From Rhodanobacteraceae bacterium (GTDB lineage Bacteria > Pseudomonadota > Gammaproteobacteria > Xanthomonadales > Rhodanobacteraceae): DNA of 64,000 nucleotides. Every line of letters begins with the position of its first letter. Positions within the stretch are counted from its first letter, which is position 1. The stretch lies in NCBI GenBank assembly GCA_030167125.1, contig CP126531.1, positions 1,674,001 through 1,738,000 on the forward strand, given 5' to 3'. The notes under the pieces are model-generated. The model was not told the origin of the DNA. It did no database searches and saw only the letters and a list, made by a program, of their open reading frames with translations. Shown here one piece after another: positions 10,501-18,279 of this stretch. Position numbers and translations under genes: made by a program.

Positions 10501-10631
10501 GCATGATCGGCGCGACCGTGCTGGGCGTGATGCTGGTGCCGGTGTTCTACGTCGTGGTGCGCAGGCTGTTGGGCGACAAGTCGGACGGCACCGAAGGCGC
10601 CCAACGGAAGCTCGAAACCGATTACCCCTGA
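7506..10631 (+). CDS. RND multidrug efflux permease, HAE1 (AcrB/MexB) family
   Basis: Proton-driven inner-membrane drug exporter of 1041 residues, the usual length. The N-terminus (FIDRPVFAWVLAILITLGG) is typical of HAE1 pumps. The TM4 proton-relay motif is present as GLVLAIGIVVDDAIVVVENV, with two adjacent Asp, and the TM10 Lys as GLSVKNAILIVQFA. Two large periplasmic loops follow TM1 and TM7 as expected. It sits directly after the adaptor gene. No TolC/OprM-type gene follows, so the pump probably borrows a channel encoded elsewhere. The substrate cannot be read from the sequence. Confidence 0.96.
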   Translation: MPQFFIDRPVFAWVLAILITLGGTLAILNLPVEAYPEIAPPSVQINASYPGANAQVVQSTVTQVIEQNLSGIDNLLYFTSSSNSSGSANVTLYFKAGTDLDTAAVQTQNAVSASEPRLPAEVNALGIRVRKSNSGSLMGISLQDQTGHYDPAALSNIIAAQLVDPISRLNGVGSINQFGAPYAMRIWLNPLKLEGYGLTATDVLDAVQAQNVMFAAGSVGAQPSANGQGITATVSAESSFSTPEQFRKIILRTNPDGTTVTLGDVARVALGSDNYDTFSRLNEKPVASFSISLVPGANALAVANEVQDKMQELAKNLPPGVTWSIPFESYTFVKVSIDEVVKTLGEAIVLVFFVMLLFLQNLRATLIPTLVVPVALTGAFLGLYLFGFSINVLSLFGLVLAIGIVVDDAIVVVENVERIMREEGLPPKEATRKGMVQITGAIVAVTTVLASVFVPAALMPGSVGQIYKQFSVTIAVSMLLSALMALTFTPALCASILRPEHEHANRFLRAFNNGYESLAQHYLSRLGKAVRHTPRWMAGYVLAIVVAVLLLAHLPSSFVPEEDQGEVFATIQLPPGATADRTLAVMKQVEQIVKKSPAIHNIFDIGGFSFIGDGENTGMAFIHLKDWSERSETANQLIEDFNKQFANIRDAQVFAINRPVIRGLGQFAGFDFELEDRGGLGHEALVDAKNKLIAAAAKDKRLANVHINGMEDAPTVDMQVDRVEAQSMGLSVSDVYNAIRLMLSPVFVNDFYYGGRVLRVQMQADAPFRMNPADIGNFYSRSSTGTMVPLSSVVSTKWSLAPPELDRYNGVGSIGLTGTAAPGYSSGDAITAMQELVAKYLPTSFGYEWSGQSLQEIMSGAQAPMLFGLSILVVFLCLCALYESWSIPFAVMLVIPLGILGSVLLTSIRGLQDDVYFKIGLIAIIGLSVKNAILIVQFAVDEQKQGKGLLVATLEACRIRLRPIMMTSIAFILGVMPLAVSTGAGANSRHAIGTGVVGGMIGATVLGVMLVPVFYVVVRRLLGDKSDGTEGAQRKLETDYP

Positions 10632-10649
10632 TTCTCCGGAGCCACGGTC

Positions 10650-11054
10650 ATGAAAAAAACCTACGCGGGAAGCTGTCATTGCAGTGCCGTCCGCTACCAG
10701 GCGGATATCGACCTGGAACAAGGCACCGGCAAATGCAATTGCTCGATCTGTACCAAGACCCGGAGCTGGGGCGTCATCGTCAAGCCCGACGCCTTCAGGC
10801 TGCTCGCCGGTGAGGATGCCCTCGTCGACTATCAGTTCGGTACCCGCAGCATGCATCATCCGTTCTGCAGGCATTGCGGCGTACACCCGTTCGCACGCGG
10901 TTACCTGGAGCAGATCGGCGGAGATTTCATCGCGATCCAACTGTGCACGCTGGACAATGCCACGCCCGCCGAACTGGCCGCTGCAACGGTGCGGTTCTCG
11001 AATGGCCGCGACAACGATTGGTGGCACGAGCCCACCGAGGTCCGTCACCTGTAA
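10650..11054 (+). CDS. GFA/CENP-V domain zinc-binding protein
   Basis: A 134-residue protein of the glutathione-dependent formaldehyde-activating (GFA) fold. The zinc-binding cysteines are visible in order: GSCHCSAV near residue 10, KCNCSICTK near 30 and [12 protein letters not shown] near 75. Many members of the family have no proven formaldehyde activity, so only the fold and metal binding are supported. It starts 18 bp after the RND permease stop and could be co-transcribed with it, though no functional link is evident. Confidence 0.88.
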   Translation: MKKTYAGSCHCSAVRYQADIDLEQGTGKCNCSICTKTRSWGVIVKPDAFRLLAGEDALVDYQFGTRSMHHPFCRHCGVHPFARGYLEQIGGDFIAIQLCTLDNATPAELAAATVRFSNGRDNDWWHEPTEVRHL

Positions 11055-11072
11055 CGAAAACGCGCGTCGACC

Positions 11073-11594
11073 ATGAAACTCCGCATGCACGGCGTTATCA
11101 GGATCAATGGAATCAATCCATATGTCCTTGTGAGCCACGATCAGGCGAAACGGTTGAAACCCGGCTGGCGCAAACCCATGCCGGTGCGCATCACGGTGAA
11201 CGGCAACCCGGACGCGCGTTGCCGCACCAATCTGATGCCCGTTGGAGACGGCGGTTTCTTCCTGTATTTGAACGGAGAGATCCGCAGGGCATCATCCACA
11301 GGCGTCGGCGACGCCGCGAGCTTCACGATCGAATTCGACGACGAATACAGGGGCGGCCCCGTCGACCCGATGCCGCCCTGGTTCGCGGAACCCTTGCAGC
11401 GGAACCCCGCTGCCCGGAAAAGATGGACTAGCCTGCCGCCGAGCCGGAAAAAGGAAATTCTCCGTTATATGGGTCGCCTCAAATCCCGGGAGGCGCAGCA
11501 GCGCAATCTCGAACGGGCCCTGCACGTGCTCGCCGGCGGCAACGGCAGGTTCATGGCGAGATCATGGAACACCGACCCGCGCGGCAATACCTGA
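11073..11594 (+). CDS. DUF1905 / YdeI-OmpD-associated family protein
   Basis: A 173-residue cytoplasmic protein. The N-terminal part (ITVNGNPDARCRTNLMPVGDG, residues about 37-57, with FFLYLNGEIRRAS after it) matches the beta-rich DUF1905 pattern. The C-terminal third (PPSRKKEILRYMGRLKSREA) matches the short helical YdeI/OmpD-associated segment, sometimes called bacteriocin-protection. The biochemical role is unknown. It is 18 bp downstream of the GFA gene and is followed by a strong bidirectional hairpin that separates it from rplS. Confidence 0.75.
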   Translation: MKLRMHGVIRINGINPYVLVSHDQAKRLKPGWRKPMPVRITVNGNPDARCRTNLMPVGDGGFFLYLNGEIRRASSTGVGDAASFTIEFDDEYRGGPVDPMPPWFAEPLQRNPAARKRWTSLPPSRKKEILRYMGRLKSREAQQRNLERALHVLAGGNGRFMARSWNTDPRGNT

Positions 11595-11654
11595 AACGCC
11601 AGGCTCTCCCCGTCATGCGGCAGCCGCTCCAGGACGGCTGCTTGCGGACAAACG

Positions 11655-11684
11655 AAAGGCCGCGCGGCAACCCGCGCGGCCTTT
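11655..11684. terminator. Bidirectional rho-independent terminator between the YdeI-family gene and rplS
   Basis: A 13-bp perfect stem (AAAGGCCGCGCGG at 11655-11667 paired with 11672-11684) with a 4-base loop. It has T residues on the plus side and an A-run that gives T residues on the minus side. It lies between convergent genes and can serve both. Confidence 0.85.
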
Positions 11685-11706
11685 CTTGATACGGCTGCAA
11701 AGCTGT

Positions 11707-12087
11707 TTACTTGACGCGTGCTTCGTCGGACTTGCCGTTTGCCGCCAGGTCTTCCTTGATGCGTGCGGCCTTGCCTTCCAGTCCGCGCAGGAAGTACAAC
11801 TTGGCGCCGCGCACCTTGCCCTTGCGCTTGACTTCGACCGAATCGATCGCGGGGCTATAGGCCTGGAACACGCGCTCCACGCCGGTGCCGTGCGACATCT
11901 TGCGCACGGTGAAGGCGGAATGCAGGCCGCGGTTGCGGCGCGCGATGCACACGCCCTCGAACGCCTGCACGCGCTCGCGGTTGCCTTCCTTCACCTTGAC
12001 GTTGACGACCACGGTGTCGCCCGCGGCGAATGGCGGCAGCGTCTTGCCCATCTGCGCGGCTTCGAATTGTTCAATGATCTTGTTCAT
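11707..12087 (-). CDS. rplS: 50S ribosomal protein L19
   Basis: Large-subunit protein at the 30S-50S interface. The 126 residues start at [12 protein letters not shown] (ATG 12085-12087); a longer upstream frame is only the shadow of trmD. Family motifs include [40 protein letters not shown] and the C-terminal [14 protein letters not shown]. The start codon overlaps the end of trmD by 17 bp, which suggests translational coupling in the rpsP-rimM-trmD-rplS operon. Confidence 0.98.
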   Translation of the reverse strand: MNKIIEQFEAAQMGKTLPPFAAGDTVVVNVKVKEGNRERVQAFEGVCIARRNRGLHSAFTVRKMSHGTGVERVFQAYSPAIDSVEVKRKGKVRGAKLYFLRGLEGKAARIKEDLAANGKSDEARVK

Positions 12088-12832
12088 GGGTGTGACCCTT
12101 GTGTTCCCGTTTGAATTCTTCCAGCAAGCGTTGGTCGCTTTCGTCCAACGCCATGTTTTCCAGCAAGTCCGGCCGGCGCAACCAGGTGCGGCCCAGCGCC
12201 TGCATCCGGCGCCAGCGGTTGATCGCCGCATGGTCGCCCGACAACAACACCGCCGGCACGTCGCCAAATTCATGGCTCACCGGCCGCGTGTAGTGAGGGC
12301 AATCCAGCAGGCCGTCCGAGAACGAATCCTGCAGCGCGGATTGCGCATCACCCAACGCGCCTTCCTGCAACCTGCCGACCGCGTCGATCAGCACCGCCGC
12401 GGCCAGTTCGCCGCCCGACAGCACGTAATCGCCGATCGACAGTTCCTCGTCGACCTCGTGTTGCAACAGGCGCTCGTCGATGCCTTCGTAGCGTCCGCAC
12501 AACAAAATCATCCGTGGCAATTTCGCCAACTCCTGCACTCTTTCCTGCGTGAGCCGCTGTCCCTGCGGACTCAGGTAAATCACCGGCGCCTTGTCGGCTG
12601 CCGCCTGTCGCGCCGCCGCCAGCGTCTTCCGCAGCGGCTCGATCAGCATCACCATGCCGGGACCGCCACCGCACACGCTGTCATCGACGCGGCGGTAACC
12701 GCTCATCGCGTAGTCGCGTGGATTCCACGCTTCCACTTCCAGCAAGCCGCGTTCGGCCGCCCGACCGATTACCCCGAACCCGGCGCACTGGCGCACGAAT
12801 TCGGGAAACAAGGTGACGACGTCGATGCGCAT
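12071..12832 (-). CDS. trmD: tRNA (guanine-N1)-methyltransferase
   Basis: Methylates G37 of tRNAs with S-adenosylmethionine. I chose the start at [12 protein letters not shown] (ATG 12830-12832), which lies 1 bp beyond the rimM stop; the frame extends further upstream but without homology. The trefoil-knot signatures are present: [26 protein letters not shown] and [13 protein letters not shown]. The length, 253 residues, is normal. It is third in the operon and overlaps rplS. Confidence 0.98.
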   Translation of the reverse strand: MRIDVVTLFPEFVRQCAGFGVIGRAAERGLLEVEAWNPRDYAMSGYRRVDDSVCGGGPGMVMLIEPLRKTLAAARQAAADKAPVIYLSPQGQRLTQERVQELAKLPRMILLCGRYEGIDERLLQHEVDEELSIGDYVLSGGELAAAVLIDAVGRLQEGALGDAQSALQDSFSDGLLDCPHYTRPVSHEFGDVPAVLLSGDHAAINRWRRMQALGRTWLRRPDLLENMALDESDQRLLEEFKREHKGHTHEQDH

Positions 12833-12833
12833 C

Positions 12834-13346
12834 TCAATCGTCTTTGTGCCAATCGACCGTGATGCGTCCCGCATCCAGATCGACCGCTTTCACGTAAACA
12901 TCCAGCACGTACGGAATCAGGCGCTCGCGTCCGGCTTCGTCGCGCGTCACCAACACATCGTGCGCGCCGTTGTCGAACAGGTGAGTGACGCGGCCCAGGT
13001 CATCGCCCGCCTCGTTCACCACTTGCAGCCCTTCCAGATCCGTCTGGTAAAACTCGCCGGGTTCCAGTTCCGGCAACGCCGTGCGCGGAACCCAGATGCG
13101 CGCGCCGATCCATGCCGCCGCCGCATCGCGATCCGTCACGCCGGGCAACATCGCGACGATGCCCTTGCCCTGCGCGTGTCCCTCTGCTTCGGCGATTTCC
13201 TCGAAACGCTCCGGCTCACGTTCCAGCAGCCAGGGCTTGTATCCGAAGATCGCCAGCCGCGGTTCGGTGAACGATTCCAGCTTCACCGCGCCGCGCACGC
13301 CGTGCACACCCACGAAGCGTCCGAGCAGCACCCGCCGCCCGTCCAT
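12834..13346 (-). CDS. rimM: 16S rRNA processing / 30S maturation factor
   Basis: Assists maturation of the 30S head domain near S19. The 170 residues carry the N-terminal barrel motif [20 protein letters not shown] and the C-terminal PRC-barrel part ([34 protein letters not shown]). It lies between rpsP and trmD with gaps of only a few bases, as in most gammaproteobacteria. Confidence 0.97.
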   Translation of the reverse strand: MDGRRVLLGRFVGVHGVRGAVKLESFTEPRLAIFGYKPWLLEREPERFEEIAEAEGHAQGKGIVAMLPGVTDRDAAAAWIGARIWVPRTALPELEPGEFYQTDLEGLQVVNEAGDDLGRVTHLFDNGAHDVLVTRDEAGRERLIPYVLDVYVKAVDLDAGRITVDWHKDD

Positions 13347-13350
13347 CGCG

Positions 13351-13611
13351 TCAGGCAGCGGCCGTCTGCTTCGCCGCTTCCTTCGCCAGCGCCGCGACCT
13401 TGTCCGAGCACTGCGCGCCCTTGGCGACCCATGCGTTCAACTTCTCGACATCCAGCACCAGGCGCTTGTCCTGGGCACCGGCGGCGCCCGGGTTGAAGTA
13501 GCCCAGTCGCTCGATGCTGCGGCCATCGCGGGCGCTGCGCTGGTCGGTCACCACCACGTGGTAGAAGGGCCGGCCCTTGGCGCCTGCGCGCGAAAGACGA
13601 ATACGTACCAT
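13351..13611 (-). CDS. rpsP: 30S ribosomal protein S16
   Basis: Small-subunit assembly protein of 86 residues. Translation starts at [20 protein letters not shown] (ATG 13609-13611); the upstream extension of the frame is not conserved protein. Further family sequence includes RLGYFNP. It is the first gene of the rpsP-rimM-trmD-rplS operon, 4 bp before rimM. Confidence 0.98.
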   Translation of the reverse strand: MVRIRLSRAGAKGRPFYHVVVTDQRSARDGRSIERLGYFNPGAAGAQDKRLVLDVEKLNAWVAKGAQCSDKVAALAKEAAKQTAAA

Positions 13612-13753
13612 GATCCATGACTCCGAATGGAACGGCCGCGGGTCGATCAGACGACGTCCGGGCACGGGAAACGCGCAATTGTAAAGCGAAAATCGCCAAA
13701 ATGCGAGGGGCCGGGGCGGCAACGCGCACCCGCCCCCATCCGCCCTTCGGGCA

Positions 13754-13777
13754 CCTTCCCCCGCAAGCGGGGGAAGG
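13754..13777. repeat. GC-rich palindrome downstream of ffh
   Basis: An 11-bp perfect inverted repeat (CCTTCCCCCGC at 13754-13764 with GCGGGGGAAGG at 13767-13777), starting 5 bp beyond the ffh stop. No T-run follows on the minus strand, so it looks more like a dispersed palindrome, which may still end or protect the ffh transcript. A similar C-rich/G-rich motif occurs near 18130-18200. Confidence 0.55.
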
Positions 13778-13781
13778 AAAA

Positions 13782-15149
13782 TCAACGCGGCATGCCGCGG
13801 CCACCCATGCCGCGCATCGCGCCGCCCATCTGCCGCATCAGGCCCTTCATCCCGCCGCGGGCGAACTTGCCCATCATCTTTTCCATCTGGGTGTACTGCT
13901 TCAGCAGGCGATTGACGTCGGCAGGCTGGGTGCCGGAACCGCGCGCCACGCGGGCGCGGCGCGATCCGTTCAGCAGATCGGGATGCCGGCGTTCCTTCTT
14001 GGTCATCGAACCGATGATCGCGATCATCCGCTTCACTTCCTTGTCGTTGACCTGCGACTTCACCTTGTCGGGCAGGCTCGACACCCCCGGCAGCTTTTCC
14101 ATCAGGCCGGCCAGGCCGCCCATGTTGAGCATCTGGTCGAGCTGGTCCTTCATGTCATTGAGGTCGAAGCGCTTGCCCTTGGCGACCTTGGCCGCGAGCT
14201 TGGCCGCCTTGTCGGCGTCGGTCTTTTGTTGCACATCCTCGATCAGCGACAGCACGTCGCCCATGCCGAGGATGCGCGTCGCCATGCGGTCGGGGTGGAA
14301 CGGCTCCAGCGCATCGGGTTTCTCGCCCGCGCCCAGGAACTTGATCGGCCGGCCGGTGACGTAGCGCACGCTCAATGCCGCGCCGCCACGCGCATCGCCG
14401 TCCACTTTCGTCAGGATCACGCCGGTCAGCGGCAGCGCGTCGGCAAACGCCTTCGCGGTATTGGCCGCGTCCTGGCCGGTCATCGAATCGACCACGAACA
14501 GCGTCTCGACCGGATTCACCGCTTCGTGCAGCGCCTTGATCTCGGCCATCATGGCTTCGTCGATCGTGGTGCGGCCGGCGGTGTCGACGATCAGCACGTC
14601 GGCGACTTCGCGTTTGGCGGCATCGATCGCGCCCCTGACGATCGCGACCGGCTTCTCGCCCGCGTGCGACGGCACGAAACCCGCGCCGACTTGCCCCGCC
14701 AGCGTCTGCAACTGTTCGATCGCGGCAGGACGATACACGTCTGCCGAGACGACCATCACCTTCTTCTTGCGCTCGATCAGGTGCTTCGCGAGTTTCGCGA
14801 CGGTGGTGGTCTTGCCCGCGCCCTGCAGGCCCGCCATCAGCACCACCGCGGGCGGCGTCGCAGCGAGATGCAGCGATGTGTTCTGCGTGCCCATCACCGC
14901 GGTCAGTTCGTCGCGCACCACCTTGATGAGCGCTTGACCCGGCGTCAGCGACTTCAGCACTTCCTGGCCGACCGCGCGCACCTTGACGCGCTCGATCAGC
15001 GCCTGCACCACCGGCAGCGCGACGTCGGCTTCCAGCAACGCGACACGCACTTCGCGCAAAGCCTCGCGGATGTTTTCCTCGGTCAGGCGCCCGCGCCCGG
15101 TCAGGCGCTGGACGGTGGCGGACAGGCGTTGGGTGAGGTTGTCGAACAT
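13782..15149 (-). CDS. ffh: Signal recognition particle GTPase Ffh (SRP54)
   Basis: Binds signal sequences of nascent membrane proteins together with 4.5S RNA and delivers them to FtsY. 455 residues. The N domain ([16 protein letters not shown]) is followed by the G domain with [15 protein letters not shown] (P-loop, about residue 107), [10 protein letters not shown] and [14 protein letters not shown]. The methionine-rich M domain ends [20 protein letters not shown]. It is encoded just upstream of rpsP on the same strand, 170 bp apart. Confidence 0.98.
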   Translation of the reverse strand: MFDNLTQRLSATVQRLTGRGRLTEENIREALREVRVALLEADVALPVVQALIERVKVRAVGQEVLKSLTPGQALIKVVRDELTAVMGTQNTSLHLAATPPAVVLMAGLQGAGKTTTVAKLAKHLIERKKKVMVVSADVYRPAAIEQLQTLAGQVGAGFVPSHAGEKPVAIVRGAIDAAKREVADVLIVDTAGRTTIDEAMMAEIKALHEAVNPVETLFVVDSMTGQDAANTAKAFADALPLTGVILTKVDGDARGGAALSVRYVTGRPIKFLGAGEKPDALEPFHPDRMATRILGMGDVLSLIEDVQQKTDADKAAKLAAKVAKGKRFDLNDMKDQLDQMLNMGGLAGLMEKLPGVSSLPDKVKSQVNDKEVKRMIAIIGSMTKKERRHPDLLNGSRRARVARGSGTQPADVNRLLKQYTQMEKMMGKFARGGMKGLMRQMGGAMRGMGGRGMPR

Positions 15150-15206
15150 GGCGGCATCACGAACATCGAAACGTCCAGTTTAACGGAGACTACTGGCCGG
15201 CCGCGA

Positions 15207-16226
15207 TCACTTCGCGGGCTGCGCCTCGATCCAGTTCGCGATGGTGTCGATGACCGCAGGATCGACGTGTGCGGGCCTTGCGTAATCGGCGGGCGACTTC
15301 GTCGGTCCGGGCGTGAACAAATGACTCAAGCCCGGAAACAAGTGGAACGTTACGTTCGATTTTCCAGCCAACGCGTGCTTCCACGCATCGAAATCCAGCG
15401 TCGGCGAGACCTGGAAATCATTGCCGCCGTGCAGGATCAGCATCGGCAACGTCAACGACTTCGCCACCGCGATTTGACGCACGTCTTGCATGCTCAGCAA
15501 ATACACCTGCGAAAGCGGACGGCCCGGCAACAACTCGAAGGAACCGTTCGGCAGGTTGGCGGGGTTGGCGGTATCCAGCAACTTTTGCTCGGCGGCGATG
15601 GCCTGCTCCAGCTTGTCAAGTTCGACCGCGGACATGCCCTGTTTCGGACCAAGTTCCCGGATCTGGGCCGCGACGACGTCGAGGAACGAGCGTGCGGGCG
15701 CGGCCAGCATGATGACGCCAGCGAGTTGCGGATCGCGCTGGGCAATGCGCGGCGCCATTTGCGCACCAAGACTGTGGCCGAGCACGAACACACGCTGCGA
15801 ATCGATCTGCTTTTGCTTCGCGAGCAGGCGCAATGCGGACAACGCGTCGTCCGTCGTTTCATCGTCGATCGTGAAGTCCGGATTGGCGGCAACCTTCTGC
15901 GCGTAATCGAACGTGCGCTTGTCGTAACGCAACGATGCGATGCCCGCTTTCGCCAAACCCTCGGCAATGTCGCGGAAGGGTTTGTTGTCCTCCACCGTTT
16001 CATCCAGATCGTTCGGTCCCGAGCCGGCTACCAGCACCACCGCAGGGAAGGGCTTCTTGCCAACGGGCAGCGTCAACGCACCACGCAGTGGTCCGAACGG
16101 TGACGGAACGTTCAACGGTTCGACACGCACGACGTTGGCTTCGACCGCTGCAGCGGGCTGGACGAACGCAACACCGGACAGGGTGGCCGTCAGGCCCATG
16201 CCGAAACAAGCCGTGCGCATTTTCAT
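15207..16226 (-). CDS. Exported alpha/beta hydrolase
   Basis: 339 residues starting at MKMRTACFGMGLTATLSG, with a signal peptide ending near AAAVEA. The longer frame upstream reads through the preceding gene out of frame. The alpha/beta hydrolase core shows the strand-turn VVLVAGSGPNDLDE, nucleophile elbow VLGHSLGAQMAPR, acid region ILHGGNDFQVSPTLD and C-terminal His in FPGLSHLFTPG. The substrate is unknown. The start overlaps the end of the SdpI-like gene by 4 bp, so it is the third gene of the regulator-SdpI-hydrolase operon. Confidence 0.88.
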   Translation of the reverse strand: MKMRTACFGMGLTATLSGVAFVQPAAAVEANVVRVEPLNVPSPFGPLRGALTLPVGKKPFPAVVLVAGSGPNDLDETVEDNKPFRDIAEGLAKAGIASLRYDKRTFDYAQKVAANPDFTIDDETTDDALSALRLLAKQKQIDSQRVFVLGHSLGAQMAPRIAQRDPQLAGVIMLAAPARSFLDVVAAQIRELGPKQGMSAVELDKLEQAIAAEQKLLDTANPANLPNGSFELLPGRPLSQVYLLSMQDVRQIAVAKSLTLPMLILHGGNDFQVSPTLDFDAWKHALAGKSNVTFHLFPGLSHLFTPGPTKSPADYARPAHVDPAVIDTIANWIEAQPAK

Positions 16227-16888
16227 TGCAGGTCCCCGCCGATGTGCGGGTGTCCTTCGACACGCCGATAGAGAAAGTACGAGTAGATGGCGGGGATGAA
16301 ACCCGCCGCGAATGAGATAGCGACCAGCATCGTCGGCGACACATGCGCCAAGCCGCCCACGATCCACGCAAGACCCGCGAGCACGAACAGCCAACCCGCA
16401 AGCCGATGCGTGCGTTCCCACACCACGTCGCTGGTGAGCGTCCACGGCGTGCGGATACCGACGAAGAAGTTCTTGCGGAACTTGCCCATGAAATTCCCGA
16501 TCACCATCAGCAGTGCGCCCACTGCAATCGGCGCAACCAGTTCCATCGAGACGTGATAGCCGGCGCCCGCGAGCAGCGCGACAGTGCCGACGACCAGCAG
16601 GAACGCGAGCGTCGCCAGCACGATCACGCCATACGTGCGCGCGAACGGTGCGATCTCGAACTTGCGCGGCGAGATCACCGGCAGGACCGCAAGCATCAGC
16701 GCAAATCCGCACATCGTCAGCGGCCAGATCGCGGCGGCCCAGAACCGCGGCATCCAGCCATTCACGTTGCCATCCGCATCCCAGTGGCTCGGGGTTTGCG
16801 CGGGCAGGTGCGGATAGATCCACGCCGCGATGGCCAGCATCGCAATGACGAAAAGCAGGGAAACGATTCGCGTGCCTGTCTGTTTCAT
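16223..16888 (-). CDS. SdpI-like integral membrane protein (DUF1648/SdpI family)
   Basis: 221 residues with about six membrane helices. The N-terminal DUF1648-type motif is PAQTPSHWDADGNVNGWMPR and the SdpI-type motif is KNFFVGIRTPWTLTSDVVW near residue 150. In Bacillus, SdpI gives immunity to the SdpC toxin and signals to the repressor SdpR; related proteobacterial proteins have no proven role. The ATG (16886-16888) overlaps the stop of the upstream ArsR-family gene by 4 bp, so the two are coupled like sdpRI. Confidence 0.87.
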   Translation of the reverse strand: MKQTGTRIVSLLFVIAMLAIAAWIYPHLPAQTPSHWDADGNVNGWMPRFWAAAIWPLTMCGFALMLAVLPVISPRKFEIAPFARTYGVIVLATLAFLLVVGTVALLAGAGYHVSMELVAPIAVGALLMVIGNFMGKFRKNFFVGIRTPWTLTSDVVWERTHRLAGWLFVLAGLAWIVGGLAHVSPTMLVAISFAAGFIPAIYSYFLYRRVEGHPHIGGDLQ

Positions 16889-17172
16889 TTGTCCTCTCCA
16901 CGCCCGCGCGCCGCAGGAATCAGGTCCAGCACCAGCCTCGTGAGGTCTTCCATCACCGAGGTGTTGAGCGAATACACGATGTTGCGCCCGCGCCGCTCGT
17001 TGCGAACCAGATCGGCCTGCTTCAGCACCGTGAAGTGATGCGACAGCGAAGCGCCGGTCATGTCGAACATCGCGCCGATCTCGCCCGCGCTCAACGCACC
17101 CTTCTGCAAACGCTTGAGGATCGCGCGGCGCGTCGGATCGGCCAGCGCGCGGAAGACCTCCTGTTGCTTCAT
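16885..17172 (-). CDS. ArsR-family winged-helix repressor, SdpR-like
   Basis: 95 residues from MKQQEVFRALADPTRRAILKR, the usual opening of SdpR-type ArsR regulators. The recognition region reads TGASLSHHFTVLKQADLV and the wing RRGRNIVYSLN. No metal-binding Cys pair (ELCVCDL type) is present, so it is unlikely to be a metal sensor. It heads an operon with the SdpI-like protein and a hydrolase, and a perfect palindrome 30 bp upstream is a good candidate for its own operator. Confidence 0.9.
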   Translation of the reverse strand: MKQQEVFRALADPTRRAILKRLQKGALSAGEIGAMFDMTGASLSHHFTVLKQADLVRNERRGRNIVYSLNTSVMEDLTRLVLDLIPAARGRGEDK

Positions 17173-17202
17173 CGGTACTGCCTGTCGAAACCATATGCGC
17201 AT

Positions 17203-17222
17203 ATTTAGACAATCATCTAAAT
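17203..17222. promoter_or_regulatory. Candidate operator of the SdpR-like repressor
   Basis: A perfect palindrome with 7-bp arms: ATTTAGA (17203-17209), 6-bp spacer, TCTAAAT (17216-17222). It is AT-rich in a GC-rich region and lies in the 122-bp divergent gap between the repressor gene and the ccsA-like gene. That is the expected place and form for an ArsR-family site. Binding is inferred. Confidence 0.65.
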
Positions 17223-17294
17223 GTTGCATGTGCCATTGGTCACGCGGCGGCGCACCGGTGGAATGCCGGCCCGGCGCCATGCGACACTCGTGCA

Positions 17295-18110
17295 ATGCCA
17301 ATCCACTCGACCACGATGGAGCTTGCGGCGGTCCTGGCGATCTCGCTGTATTTCAGCGCGGCCGCCGCGTTGGCGCGTCCGCTGTTGAACCAGGGCGCGA
17401 TTGCGCGTCGAGCCGCCTTGGCTTTCGGCACGATCGCCGTGCTGCTGCACTTCGCGGTGCTGTTCGGCATTCACCGCGGCGCGGTGGACCTGCACTTCTA
17501 CGCCGCGCTGTCGCTGGTCTCGGCGGTGATCGCTGCGCTGACCCTGATCGTGAACGTCGTGCGTCCGGTCGCGGCGCTCGGCATCATCCTGTTTCCGCTG
17601 GCCGGCTTGTTCCTCGCCATCGACGAATTCCTCGCGCCGCCGACCGCGCCATTCCCGCTGGACTGGCAGATCGGGCTGCACGTGATCATCGCGCTGCTTG
17701 CCTACAGCCTGCTCGCGATCGCGGCGGTGCTGGCGTTGCTGCTGGCGACCCAGGAAAAAGCGCTGCGCACGCGCACTCTGAACGCGTGGGCCGATGCATT
17801 GCCGCCGCTGACGCAGACCGAATCGCTGATGTTCAAGCTGATCGGCGCCGGCTTTGCGTTGCTGACGCTGACGCTGCTGTCGGGCATCCTGTTCGTGCAC
17901 AACCTGCACGCGCAGCACCAGGCACACACCGCGATCCTGTCGCTGGTCGCGTGGATCATTTTCGGCGTGCTGCTGATCGGGCGCTGGCGTTGGGGCTGGC
18001 GCGGGCGCCGCGCGGTGAACCTGACGATTGCCGGCATGGCGATCCTGCTGCTGGCGTTTTTCGGTTCCAAGTTCGTGCTGGAGGAAATCCTGCATCGGCG
18101 CGGGATGTGA
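17295..18110 (+). CDS. CcsA/YpjD-family membrane protein (cytochrome c assembly type)
   Basis: 271 residues with about eight membrane helices, of the CcsA-related inner-membrane family usually annotated as cytochrome c biogenesis protein or YpjD. Conserved features seen are the loop LDWQIGLHVIIALLAYSLLAIAA with a His in a helix and the C-terminal SLVAWIIFGVLLIGRWRWGWRG, including the Trp/Arg-rich turn. In related genomes this gene stands beside ffh. Here the SdpR-SdpI-hydrolase cassette lies between them. The start may be the ATG at 17295 or 17316. Confidence 0.8.
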   Translation: MPIHSTTMELAAVLAISLYFSAAAALARPLLNQGAIARRAALAFGTIAVLLHFAVLFGIHRGAVDLHFYAALSLVSAVIAALTLIVNVVRPVAALGIILFPLAGLFLAIDEFLAPPTAPFPLDWQIGLHVIIALLAYSLLAIAAVLALLLATQEKALRTRTLNAWADALPPLTQTESLMFKLIGAGFALLTLTLLSGILFVHNLHAQHQAHTAILSLVAWIIFGVLLIGRWRWGWRGRRAVNLTIAGMAILLLAFFGSKFVLEEILHRRGM

Positions 18111-18279
18111 GGAAAGCCATCCCCCTCAATCCCCCTTCGTTCCGAAGGGGAGGAAAGTCACCCTCTTCCCGCAGAAGGGGGTCGCCGCGCAGCGGCGAGG
18201 GATGCATCCGCGTGCAAGCGGCGCGGGGTTGTGCAACCATCCGCGGCGTTTGCGGCGCTGTTTTCCTTTCGGAGTTCCC
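18111..18279. repeat. Intergenic palindromic repeats upstream of the secreted protease
   Basis: The gap holds at least two hairpins: CCCCTTCG/CGAAGGGG (18132-18139 and 18143-18150) and CGCCGC/GCGGCG (18183-18188 and 18192-18197), plus a G-rich stretch at 18176-18181. The C/T-rich then A/G-rich layout resembles the palindrome after ffh. A Shine-Dalgarno TCGGAG precedes the next start. Confidence 0.5.

Noticed and set aside
16885..17172. ArsR-family gene as an arsenic or metal sensor
   Set aside because: The metal-binding Cys motif is lacking, and the SdpI-like neighbour supports the SdpR subgroup.
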